Source: an uncultured Mailhella sp.
Lineage (GTDB): Bacteria; Desulfobacterota; Desulfovibrionia; Desulfovibrionales; Desulfovibrionaceae
Length of the DNA: 5,047 bases
Reading direction: 5' to 3'
Assembly (NCBI GenBank): GCA_944324625.1
Contig: CALUWZ010000138.1
Location: forward strand, 1 to 5,047
Made by a program: the position numbers and the translations under genes
In this document: piece by piece, positions 1 to 5,047 of the stretch
How the letters are laid out: each line of letters opens with the position of its first letter
Position numbering within the stretch: the first letter of the stretch is position 1
The notes under the pieces: generated by a model
What the model was told of the DNA's origin: nothing
The model's input: only the letters and a program-made list of their open reading frames with translations
Databases searched by the model: none

Positions 1-187
1 AGAAAAAATGAAAATATTTTCCTTTTCTGCTGAATATGCGGAGGATAAAGCGGTGTGCCGCTATGTTCTGCGGGGACCTGAAAAACTTCGTTAAAAATTT
101 CAGACTGAAAGCATCTGCAGGGAGAGGCGGAAAAAACAGGCTGTGCCGAAAATCGGACAAATTTCCGCATATAATCTGTTTTGGACG
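1..187. other. Stretch with no supported gene, downstream of the hydrogenase operon
   Basis: I see no convincing gene here. The minus strand is open from an ATG at 168-170 to the window edge (56 codons), but that ATG has no Shine-Dalgarno sequence and the translation resembles no family I know. In particular it lacks the glycine-rich start of a hydrogenase maturation protease. Two small symmetric elements are visible: a perfect 12-bp palindrome, GAAAATATTTTC, at 10-21, and a short inverted repeat, AGCGG-TGTG-CCGCT, at 49-62. Neither is followed by a T-run, so neither looks like a terminator. A gene entering from the left on the minus strand cannot be excluded. Confidence 0.5.
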
Positions 188-219
188 AAAAAAAAAGGCC
201 GTGCCGGGCACGGCCTTTT
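188..219 (-). terminator. Rho-independent terminator of the hydrogenase operon
   Basis: Read on the minus strand, this is a GC-rich hairpin with arms GGCCGTGC and GCACGGCC (197-204 and 208-215) around a 3-nt loop. Four A-T pairs extend the stem on both sides, and a run of nine T follows (188-196 on the plus strand is all A). It begins about 14 nt after the large-subunit stop codon. The A and T flanks could also allow some termination of plus-strand transcripts. Its position implies that the operon transcript ends directly after the large-subunit gene. Confidence 0.93.
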
Positions 220-233
220 GTCTGTTCAGAAAA

Positions 234-1913
234 TTAGAGAATTCTGAAGTCACGGCTTGTGTTGGTTTCGTTGTCGATAACGTGTACGGCACAGGCCATG
301 CATGGGTCGAAAGAGTGAACGATACGCAGAATTTCAACAGGGCGTTTCGGATCTGCGATAGGTGTACCGATAAGGGCTTCTTCAACGGCGCTCATATTGC
401 CTTTTGCGTCACGGGGACCGAGGTTCCAAGTGGAAGGAACAACGAGCTGGAAGTTTTTGATGACGCTGTCTTCCACAACAAGCCAGTGAGAGAGGCCGCC
501 GCGAGGAGCATTGACAATGCCGACGCCTTTGGCTTTTTCGGGTACTTCGGCATTGACGCAGATTTTTGTGTCGCCTTTGGCAAGGTTCTTTTTAAGTTCT
601 TCGAACCATACGCGAACCTGACGGGTAACGATGAGGCATTCGGAAGCACGGGCGGCTGTTCTGCCGAGGGTGGAGAAGAGATCGGCAGGCTTGAGGCCGA
701 GGGCGTTAAGCACAAAGTCGATAACTTCTTTTACTTCTTTATGGCCTTGGGCGTATGCAACAACCATGGAAGCAAGGGGGCCGGTTTCCACTACCATGCC
801 GTCATAGCGGGGAGCTTTGAGCCATGAATAGCGGTCGGTATCGCCCATTTTTGTAAATTTGGGTTTGGTTTCGCCTTCGTAGGGATGGCGTGCCTTGTCG
901 CCTTCGTACCAGCTGTGGCGTACGTGTTCTTCAATTTTGCTGAAGTCAACGTCATAAACTTTGCTGAGGTCGCGGTTTTTCACAAGACCGGGCTTAAACC
1001 AGCGGCTGTTTACGTCGCGTTCTTTGCCGGGAGCGGGGAATTCGCCGAGGGACAGGTAGTTTACCGCACCGCCGCCGAATTGTGTCCAGTCCTTGTATGC
1101 GCCGCCCACAAGAAGAACATCGGGAACAAGGGTGTTTTCAATGAAAGAAAGGGTTTCATTGTAGAGTTCTTCAAATTGTTTGAGCACTTCTTTGTCAAGG
1201 CTGTTGTAGCAGGTTACGCCGCCTGCGATAAGGGTTTGCGGATGCGGGTTTTTGGAACCGAAAATAGCCATTGCGCGGGCAGCTTTGACCTGAATGCGCA
1301 GAGCTTCAAGGTAGTGGGCAACGGCAAGAAGGTTTTGTTCGGGGGTAAGGTAATATGCGGGGTGGCCGCCGAGGAAGTATGCATTGCTGAAGGGTCCGAG
1401 CTGGCCGCTCTGCACAAGTTTGGTTACTTTGTCTTTTACTTCCTGAAGTTCTTTTTCGGAGGTCGGATTTTTGGAAATGCTTTTTGCAAGTTCCGCGGTT
1501 TTCTTTACATCGGCTTTGGTAGCAGTTGCTGCGTCGACAAAGTCAAGGGCATGCAGGTGATAGAAATGCACAATGTGGTCATGGGCAAAAAGCATGCCGA
1601 GCATAATGTTGCGGATATGGGTTGCGTTTGCGGGAATTTCAATGCCCATGGCGTCTTCAAGGGCACGGGTGGAAGCAAGGGCGTGGGTATAGGTGCATAC
1701 GCCGCAGGTTCTTTGGGTAAAATGCTGTGCGTCACGGGGATCACGGCCTACGAGGATATTTTCAAGACCGCGGAAAAGCGTACCGCAGCTTCTTGCATTT
1801 TTAATGGAACCGTTTTCTACTTCAACTTCAATGCGAAGGTGACCTTCGATACGGGTAAGCGGATCAACAACAACAGGTCCGCTGTAATTGCTTTTGGGAG
1901 TTACTTGACTCAT
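234..1913 (-). CDS. hynA: Periplasmic [NiFe] hydrogenase large subunit (precursor)
   Basis: This is the catalytic subunit of a group 1, Desulfovibrio-type periplasmic uptake hydrogenase (H2 = 2H+ + 2e-), 559 residues long and full length for the family. The N-terminal RIEGH motif is at 21-25, with Glu23 matching the conserved proton-path glutamate. The L1 motif RTCGVCTYTH (68-77) supplies Cys70 and Cys73; the L2 motif DPCMACAVH (536-544) supplies Cys538 and Cys541. These four cysteines bind Ni and Fe. Cys538 is encoded by TGC, so this is not a NiFeSe enzyme. A tail, VIDNETNTSRDFRIL (545-559), follows His544; in this family a dedicated protease removes it once nickel is inserted. There is no signal peptide, as expected for a subunit exported together with the Tat-bearing small subunit. 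The start is supported by homologous sequence a few residues in (VTPKS, SGPVVVDP) and by a weak AGAGAG seven bases upstream. Also named hydB in some species. Confidence 0.97.
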   Translation of the reverse strand: MSQVTPKSNYSGPVVVDPLTRIEGHLRIEVEVENGSIKNARSCGTLFRGLENILVGRDPRDAQHFTQRTCGVCTYTHALASTRALEDAMGIEIPANATHIRNIMLGMLFAHDHIVHFYHLHALDFVDAATATKADVKKTAELAKSISKNPTSEKELQEVKDKVTKLVQSGQLGPFSNAYFLGGHPAYYLTPEQNLLAVAHYLEALRIQVKAARAMAIFGSKNPHPQTLIAGGVTCYNSLDKEVLKQFEELYNETLSFIENTLVPDVLLVGGAYKDWTQFGGGAVNYLSLGEFPAPGKERDVNSRWFKPGLVKNRDLSKVYDVDFSKIEEHVRHSWYEGDKARHPYEGETKPKFTKMGDTDRYSWLKAPRYDGMVVETGPLASMVVAYAQGHKEVKEVIDFVLNALGLKPADLFSTLGRTAARASECLIVTRQVRVWFEELKKNLAKGDTKICVNAEVPEKAKGVGIVNAPRGGLSHWLVVEDSVIKNFQLVVPSTWNLGPRDAKGNMSAVEEALIGTPIADPKRPVEILRIVHSFDPCMACAVHVIDNETNTSRDFRIL

Positions 1914-1969
1914 ATATCAGCTCTCTTTAAATCGTTATGCCTTGTGGCGTTTATACAGATTGGCACCAA

Positions 1970-2920
1970 TTACGCTTCATAGAACGGGGATAAGCTGTCC
2001 CAGAAATCAGGTTCGCTGCAGCCGATGCAAGGGTGACCGCCTTTAACCGGCCAGCTTACTTCGTTAAAGAGAACTTTCGGGCAGTTGTTGTAGGTGCTTG
2101 GGCCTTTGCAGCCGAGTTCGTAGAGGCACCAGCCGTTCTTTGCTTCTTCAGAATCAAAGGAAGGAGCAAATTCACCTGCTTCAAAGTGAGGCAGACGTTC
2201 GCACTGGTCGTGAACGGTTTCGCCAAAGAACATGAGAGGACGGCCAAAATCGTCAAGTTCAACGTTTTTGCCTTGGAGAAGAGCTACCAAAGCGCCCACC
2301 ATGTTGAGGGGGTTCGGCGGACAGCCGGCAATGTTGATGGCTTTTACGCCCTGTTCTGCAAAGCAGTCGTTAATGCCTTTTGCGCCTGTCGGGTTCGGTG
2401 CGGCTGCCTGAACGCCGCCGAATGCCGCACAGGTGCCGATGGCAACAACAGCTTTGGCTTTGGGAAGGATTTTTTTGCAGTTTTCATACATGGTATGGCC
2501 TGCAATGGTTCCGTAAAGGCCGTCCATGGCTGTCGGGATGGCTCCTTCTACCAGACAGATGAAGCCGTCGGGATGATTGATTGCTTCCTCAAGGGCTTTT
2601 TCAGCCATTTCACCGGAAGCCTGCATAATGGTTTCATGGTATTCAAGGGAAATGGTGTCAAACAGCAGGGCATCGAGGAAGGGCTGATAAGTGCGCAGCA
2701 ATGCTTCGGAACAGCCTGTGCATTCTGCATTGTGCAGATAAACGACAACCGGGCGTTTGCCTTGGGTAAGAGCTTTGGCAACAGATGGAGCCATGGAAGG
2801 GGCAAGACCCATTGCTACGGCAACAGCAGAACAGAATTTAAGGAAATCACGGCGAGATACGCCATTTTGTTCAAGACGTTCTTCAACACCGTCTTTTCCA
2901 AGTCCAATGGAGAAACGCAT
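1970..2920 (-). CDS. hynB: Periplasmic [NiFe] hydrogenase small subunit, Tat-exported precursor
   Basis: This is the electron-transfer subunit, 316 residues, and the first gene of the operon. The Tat signal is SRRDFLK (22-28) followed by a hydrophobic stretch; cleavage is likely after AKA (48-50), leaving a mature protein starting at Leu51. Cluster ligands are visible in family order. The proximal [4Fe-4S] has Cys67, Cys70, Cys164 and Cys200. The distal [4Fe-4S] has His237, Cys240, Cys265 and Cys271. The medial [3Fe-4S] has Cys280, Cys298 and Cys301, with Pro291 where a fourth cysteine would sit in NiFeSe enzymes. The proximal motif is ECTGCSE with Gly69, and Gly169 follows Cys164 by five residues, so the two extra cysteines of oxygen-tolerant enzymes are absent. 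In this family the electron partner is periplasmic cytochrome c3. The start is fixed by GGAGG (2927-2931) six bases upstream and by the family-typical [14 protein letters not shown]-terminus. Also named hydA in some species. Confidence 0.97.
   Translation of the reverse strand: MRFSIGLGKDGVEERLEQNGVSRRDFLKFCSAVAVAMGLAPSMAPSVAKALTQGKRPVVVYLHNAECTGCSEALLRTYQPFLDALLFDTISLEYHETIMQASGEMAEKALEEAINHPDGFICLVEGAIPTAMDGLYGTIAGHTMYENCKKILPKAKAVVAIGTCAAFGGVQAAAPNPTGAKGINDCFAEQGVKAINIAGCPPNPLNMVGALVALLQGKNVELDDFGRPLMFFGETVHDQCERLPHFEAGEFAPSFDSEEAKNGWCLYELGCKGPSTYNNCPKVLFNEVSWPVKGGHPCIGCSEPDFWDSLSPFYEA
2837..2857 (-). other. Twin-arginine (Tat) signal motif in the small subunit
   Basis: These codons encode SRRDFLK (residues 22-28), an exact match to the S-R-R-x-F-L-K Tat consensus. 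It directs export of the folded, cofactor-loaded protein. The large subunit has no signal of its own, so this motif would carry the whole heterodimer to the periplasm. Confidence 0.95.
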
Positions 2921-2990
2921 AAGTAGCCTCCGTGTAAGTTTTTATGAAAAAGGAAAGAAATTAACCTTCTTATAAAGGACAATTTTACTT

Positions 2991-3019
2991 AGCATACATA
3001 TTTAAATTTTTTGCGTCAA
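2991..3019 (-). promoter_or_regulatory. Candidate sigma-70-type promoter for the hydrogenase operon
   Basis: Read on the minus strand, a -35 box TTGACG (3014-3019) is followed by a spacer of exactly 17 bp and a -10 box TATGCT (2991-2996). These match the consensus at five of six and four of six positions. Transcription would begin near 2984, giving a leader of about 64 nt before the small-subunit ATG. The prediction rests on sequence similarity and position only. Confidence 0.5.
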
Positions 3020-3121
3020 GAACGGCTTACGGAATTAATGCGGTTTACCCCTATTTTTATTGGGAATAAAAGAAATAAAGTCATGTAAAACTTTTTTTCA
3101 CAATAGGTGATGTATGCATTT

Positions 3122-3137
3122 GGGGCAGAAATTTGCT
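3122..3137 (+). promoter_or_regulatory. Tentative sigma-54-like promoter upstream of the binding-protein gene
   Basis: The site has GG at 3123-3124 and GC at 3135-3136, the exact 10-base separation sigma-54 requires, and its -12 half TTGCT is complete. The -24 half keeps only the GG and one later G of the TGGCACG consensus. A transcript would start near 3148, giving a leader of about 46 nt. Short AT-rich DNA can produce such a match by chance, and no enhancer-binding site is evident. Confidence 0.25.
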
Positions 3138-3193
3138 TTTGCATTTTTTTGAAATTCATTATATGAAAAAAAGGCATATTTTCGGGAGGTACC

Positions 3194-4315
3194 ATGAAAA
3201 AAATAAAAATGCTTGCGTTTGCTGCGGCCTGTTTTTTTGCTTTGTCAGGAACAGCCCTTGCAGAAACAATTAAAATCGGTTTGATGTGTCCCCTTACGGG
3301 CGGCTGGACCAGTGAAGGCAAGGACATGGAGCGCATTGTCAGCCTTCTTGCCGAAGAAGTGAATAAAAACGGCGGAATTAACGGCAAACAAATTGAACTT
3401 ATTGTGGAAGACGATGCGGGAGATCCCAGAAGTGCCGCCCTTGCCGCTCAGAAACTGGTGTCCAATGAAGTGATTGCGGTAATCGGCACATACGGTTCCG
3501 CCGTTACCGAGGCGACGCAGAATATTTATGACGAATCCGAAATTTTGCAGATCGGCACAGGTTCCACCAGCGTGCGTCTGACGGAAAAAGGTTTGGAATA
3601 TTTCTTCAGAACAAGTCCCCGTGACGACGAGCAGGGTCTTGTGGCTGCGGGCTATATTGAAAAACTCGGCTATAAAAACGTAGCCATTGTGCATGACAAT
3701 TCTTCCTATGCCAGCGGCCTTGCGGAAGAAAGCCGTGCGGAGCTTGAAAAACGCGGTGTCAATGTCGTGTTTTACGATGCCCTGACCCCGAAAGAACGTG
3801 ACTATTCCGCAATTTTGACCAAAATCAAAGCGGTTAATCCGGAACTTATTTTCTATACAGGCTATTATCCGGAAGCAGGCCTGCTTCTTCGCCAAAAATC
3901 CGAAATGGGCTGGAATGTTCCCATGATCGGCGGCGATGCGGTCAACAACAAAGACCTTGTGAAAATTGCAGGCAAAACCGCAAAAGGATTTTTGTTCCTC
4001 AGCCCGCCGGTTTTGGAAGATTTGAGCACGGCTCAGGGCAAGGCTTTCCTGTCTGCCTATAAAGCAAAATACAACAACACCCTGCCTCAGTCCGTTTGGG
4101 CTGTTCTTGCGGGTGACGCCTTCAATGTTCTTGTTGAAGCCCTCAAAAACGCAGAACCCAATGCAGAAGCCCTCTCCGCATACCTGAAAAACGGTCTCGG
4201 CCAATATGAAGGCATTACGGGAACATTCGGTTTCAGTCCCAAGGGTGACCGCGTAGGTCCTTTGTACCGCTTGTATGAAGTGGACGAAAACGGCAATTTT
4301 GTGATTAAAGATTAA
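3194..4315 (+). CDS. Branched-chain amino-acid-type ABC transporter periplasmic binding protein (LivJ/LivK family)
   Basis: This is a periplasmic solute-binding protein of the type I fold (Peripla_BP_6), 373 residues against about 367 for E. coli LivJ. A Sec signal peptide covers residues 1-23 (two lysines, a hydrophobic core, ALA before Glu24). Cys13 lacks a proper lipobox, so a lipoprotein is unlikely. The first lobe opens with IKIGLMCPLTGG (26-37) and continues through NGGINGK (59-65) and DDAGDP (73-78). By comparison with LivJ, likely ligand contacts fall at GTYGSAVTEAT (98-108), GTGSTS (121-126), Tyr172, GYYPEAG (223-229) and Asp248, where LivJ has Glu. The LivJ disulfide cysteines are absent. 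The ligand is probably leucine, isoleucine, valine or a related amino acid, but specificity in this family is hard to infer. The start follows GGGAGG (3184-3189) with a short 4-nt gap. No permease or ATPase gene follows: a terminator comes next, then an opposing gene. Confidence 0.93.
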   Translation: MKKIKMLAFAAACFFALSGTALAETIKIGLMCPLTGGWTSEGKDMERIVSLLAEEVNKNGGINGKQIELIVEDDAGDPRSAALAAQKLVSNEVIAVIGTYGSAVTEATQNIYDESEILQIGTGSTSVRLTEKGLEYFFRTSPRDDEQGLVAAGYIEKLGYKNVAIVHDNSSYASGLAEESRAELEKRGVNVVFYDALTPKERDYSAILTKIKAVNPELIFYTGYYPEAGLLLRQKSEMGWNVPMIGGDAVNNKDLVKIAGKTAKGFLFLSPPVLEDLSTAQGKAFLSAYKAKYNNTLPQSVWAVLAGDAFNVLVEALKNAEPNAEALSAYLKNGLGQYEGITGTFGFSPKGDRVGPLYRLYEVDENGNFVIKD

Positions 4316-4360
4316 GGTGCCGCAAAATATTGACGTGCGTGCGCGGTCAGATTTTCTTGC

Positions 4361-4390
4361 AGAAAGGCAGACACGGTTCTGCCTTTTTTT
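4361..4390 (+). terminator. Rho-independent terminator of the binding-protein gene
   Basis: Inverted repeat arms AAAGGCAGA (4363-4371) and TCTGCCTTT (4378-4386) enclose a 6-nt loop, and seven T follow from 4384. The terminator starts about 45 nt after the binding-protein stop codon and ends that transcript as a single-gene unit. Confidence 0.9.
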
Positions 4391-4605
4391 ATGCATGCAT
4401 TGCCGTTATGTCTATGCGGCATGATTTTAAACTGCTCTGTTCTGAAAGCCGCAGGGGGAAAGCCTGTTTTCAGGCAAAAAAAATTTTGGGAAGAAAACGG
4501 TTTTGCTTTTGTCAGGCAGGGGAGGGCTGAGAATGAGCCGCAGGGACAAAAGGGCGGCTTATGCTGCTGCAGCCAAGCCGGAAACATGGCTTAGGCAAAA
4601 GACGG
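4391..4605. other. Non-coding stretch between two convergent terminators
   Basis: No gene here is supported by homology. Visible elements are a 10-bp palindrome, ATGCATGCAT (4391-4400); a small hairpin, GCCTG-TTTT-CAGGC (4462-4475), followed by eight A and so not a plus-strand terminator; and a 10-base direct repeat, AGCCGCAGGG, at 4447-4456 and 4536-4545. A 57-codon plus-strand open frame starts at 4533 behind a good GGAGG (4521-4525). It runs through the neighbouring terminator and into the antisense strand of the stress-protein gene, so I do not call it a gene. Confidence 0.5.
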
Positions 4606-4632
4606 AAAAAAAGGGAGCCGAAACTCCCTTTT
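4606..4632 (-). terminator. Rho-independent terminator of the universal stress protein gene
   Basis: Read on the minus strand, a GGGAG/CTCCC stem (4613-4617 and 4624-4628) extended by A-T pairs encloses a 6-nt loop. A run of seven T follows (4606-4612 is all A on the plus strand). It lies about 11 nt past the stop codon of the stress-protein gene. The symmetric A and T flanks may also stop plus-strand read-through. Confidence 0.88.
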
Positions 4633-4643
4633 ATATTGTAAAA

Positions 4644-5047
4644 TTATTCCGCTTTTTCTGCATCGGGTGCTGCTGCGGGGCGAATGGTCAGAACAGGCAC
4701 TTTTGATTGGGTAACAACTTTTTCAGCCACTGAACCGAACAGGATTCTGTCAATGCCTTTGCGGCCGTGCGTGCCCATGACAATGAGGTCAGCCTGATAT
4801 TTATCGGCGGCGGCAAGGATTTCTTCGGTGGCATAGCCTACAACGACTTCCGCTTCCACTTCCACGCCTTGGAAATGTTTTGCCACAAATTCGGCCATGC
4901 TGCTTTCCGCACCGGAAACGATTTCACCTACAAAACCGTCGATTGTGCTTGGCGCAACATGAAAACCCGTGTACTGGGTCATGGTCGGAGCAACATACAT
5001 GGCATAAATTTTTGCACCGGACAGCTTTGCAAGCATGGAGGCTTGTT
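4644..5047 (-). CDS. Universal stress protein (UspA family), 5' end beyond the window
   Basis: This is a small cytoplasmic protein of the Usp alpha/beta fold; about 134 residues are visible. The methionine at 5034-5036 is not the likely start. The frame stays open to the window edge (Gln-Ala-Ser before it), and the sequence there, LAKLSGAKIYAMYVAP, corresponds to the first helix and second strand of the family. The usual first strand, with a KILVPVDGS-like motif, must therefore lie outside. Near the C-terminus MGTHGRKGIDRILFGS fits the ATP-binding pattern G-2x-G-9x-G-S (4731-4775), so this is probably an ATP-binding Usp. The VPVLTIRP strand ends the domain, followed by a short Ala-, Pro- and Glu-rich tail. 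Members help cells survive starvation and other stresses, but the exact role cannot be read here. The gene is convergent with the binding-protein gene and has its own terminator. Confidence 0.93.
   Translation of the reverse strand, partial: QASMLAKLSGAKIYAMYVAPTMTQYTGFHVAPSTIDGFVGEIVSGAESSMAEFVAKHFQGVEVEAEVVVGYATEEILAAADKYQADLIVMGTHGRKGIDRILFGSVAEKVVTQSKVPVLTIRPAAAPDAEKAE

Larger units (their letters stand above)
2921..3193. promoter_or_regulatory. Divergent intergenic region between the hydrogenase operon and the binding-protein gene
   Basis: This 273-bp AT-rich stretch holds the 5' regions of two divergent transcription units and no supported gene. The left part contains a readable minus-strand promoter for the hydrogenase (2991-3019) and the GGAGG ribosome site of the small subunit. 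The right part contains a sigma-54-like site (3122-3137), a poorly spaced sigma-70-like pair (TTGCAT at 3139-3144, TATATG at 3160-3165, only 15 bp apart) and the GGGAGG ribosome site of the binding-protein gene (3184-3189). I found no clear operator palindrome for FNR/CRP-type regulators or Rex. Confidence 0.7.

Noticed and set aside
1..170. Minus-strand open frame from an ATG at 168-170 to the window edge, possible next gene of the hydrogenase operon
   Set aside because: It has no Shine-Dalgarno sequence, lies beyond a strong terminator and shows no resemblance to hydrogenase maturation proteins. An open frame of 56 codons is weak evidence by itself.
282..308. Possible NiFeSe hydrogenase with selenocysteine at the active site
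   Set aside because: The first cysteine of the DPCxxC motif is a plain TGC codon with no in-frame TGA, and the small subunit has proline rather than a fourth cysteine at the medial cluster.
36..1982. Long plus-strand open frames (36-827 and 885-1982) opposite the hydrogenase large subunit
   Set aside because: They lie in the same codon register as the minus-strand gene. They stay open only because that gene avoids TTA, CTA and TCA codons, which would read as stops on the other strand. The opposite strand has all the family motifs.
2412..2724. Possible oxygen-tolerant hydrogenase with a [4Fe-3S] proximal cluster
   Set aside because: Both extra cysteine positions are glycine (Gly69 and Gly169), the pattern of standard, oxygen-sensitive enzymes.
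2033..2926. 297-codon plus-strand open frame opposite the small subunit
   Set aside because: It is also in codon register with the sense gene and is explained by the same codon avoidance. It shows no recognisable protein family.
3084..3110. Possible Rex or FNR/CRP-type operator (TGTAAAAC...TTTTCACA and TCAC-N5-GTGA)
   Set aside because: The half-sites are imperfect, their spacing (19 bp across for the first) does not fit the 16-bp arrangement of those regulators, and the second has its half-sites in the wrong orientation.
3245..4396. 383-codon minus-strand open frame covering nearly all of the binding-protein gene
   Set aside because: Its codons coincide with sense codons. It ends at the sense TCA codon for Ser18, as expected for a codon-bias shadow. 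It also starts beyond the terminator of the sense gene.
4462..4475. GCCTG-TTTT-CAGGC hairpin as a terminator
   Set aside because: On the plus strand the hairpin is followed by A, not T; on the minus strand the T-run precedes the stem. No gene ends next to it.
1..5047. A CRISPR array, mobile element, tRNA/rRNA gene, defence system or other novel system
   Set aside because: I saw no regular repeats, transposase, integrase, attachment-site-like duplication or structural RNA signature. Every long gene belongs to a familiar family and sits between ordinary terminators.

Overview
The window comes from a sulfate-reducing bacterium of the Desulfovibrio type (Desulfovibrionaceae) with moderate base composition. 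The main evidence is a hydrogenase pair that matches the periplasmic [NiFe] hydrogenases of Desulfovibrio gigas and D. vulgaris motif by motif. The match includes the spacing of all iron-sulfur cluster ligands and the 15-residue C-terminal tail of the large subunit. The exact species cannot be read from the sequence.

Layout. Positions 1-187 hold no gene I can support. A strong minus-strand terminator (188-219) closes a two-gene hydrogenase operon on the minus strand, read right to left: small subunit (1970-2920), a 56-bp gap, then large subunit (234-1913). A 273-bp AT-rich intergenic region (2921-3193) separates this operon from a divergent plus-strand gene for a Sec-exported, LivJ/LivK-type amino-acid-binding protein (3194-4315), which ends at its own terminator (4361-4390). 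A non-coding stretch of about 215 bp follows. It is bounded on the right by the terminator (4606-4632) of a convergent minus-strand universal stress protein gene, whose 5' end runs off the window (4644-5047).

How the genes work together. The two hydrogenase subunits form one periplasmic enzyme. The small subunit carries the Tat signal and three Fe-S clusters; the large subunit carries the Ni-Fe site and would be exported with its partner. In this family electrons from H2 go to periplasmic tetraheme cytochrome c3, supporting sulfate respiration, or flow back to make H2. The binding protein and the stress protein are separate transcription units with no evident functional link to the hydrogenase. 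No maturation protease or hyp gene, and no ABC permease or ATPase gene, lies inside the window.

I found no sign of a previously undescribed system. The leads are modest: an apparently orphan binding protein, a hydrogenase operon that stops right after the large subunit, a divergent regulatory region with a readable sigma-70-like promoter and a tentative sigma-54-like site, and one small open frame with a well-placed Shine-Dalgarno sequence between convergent genes.
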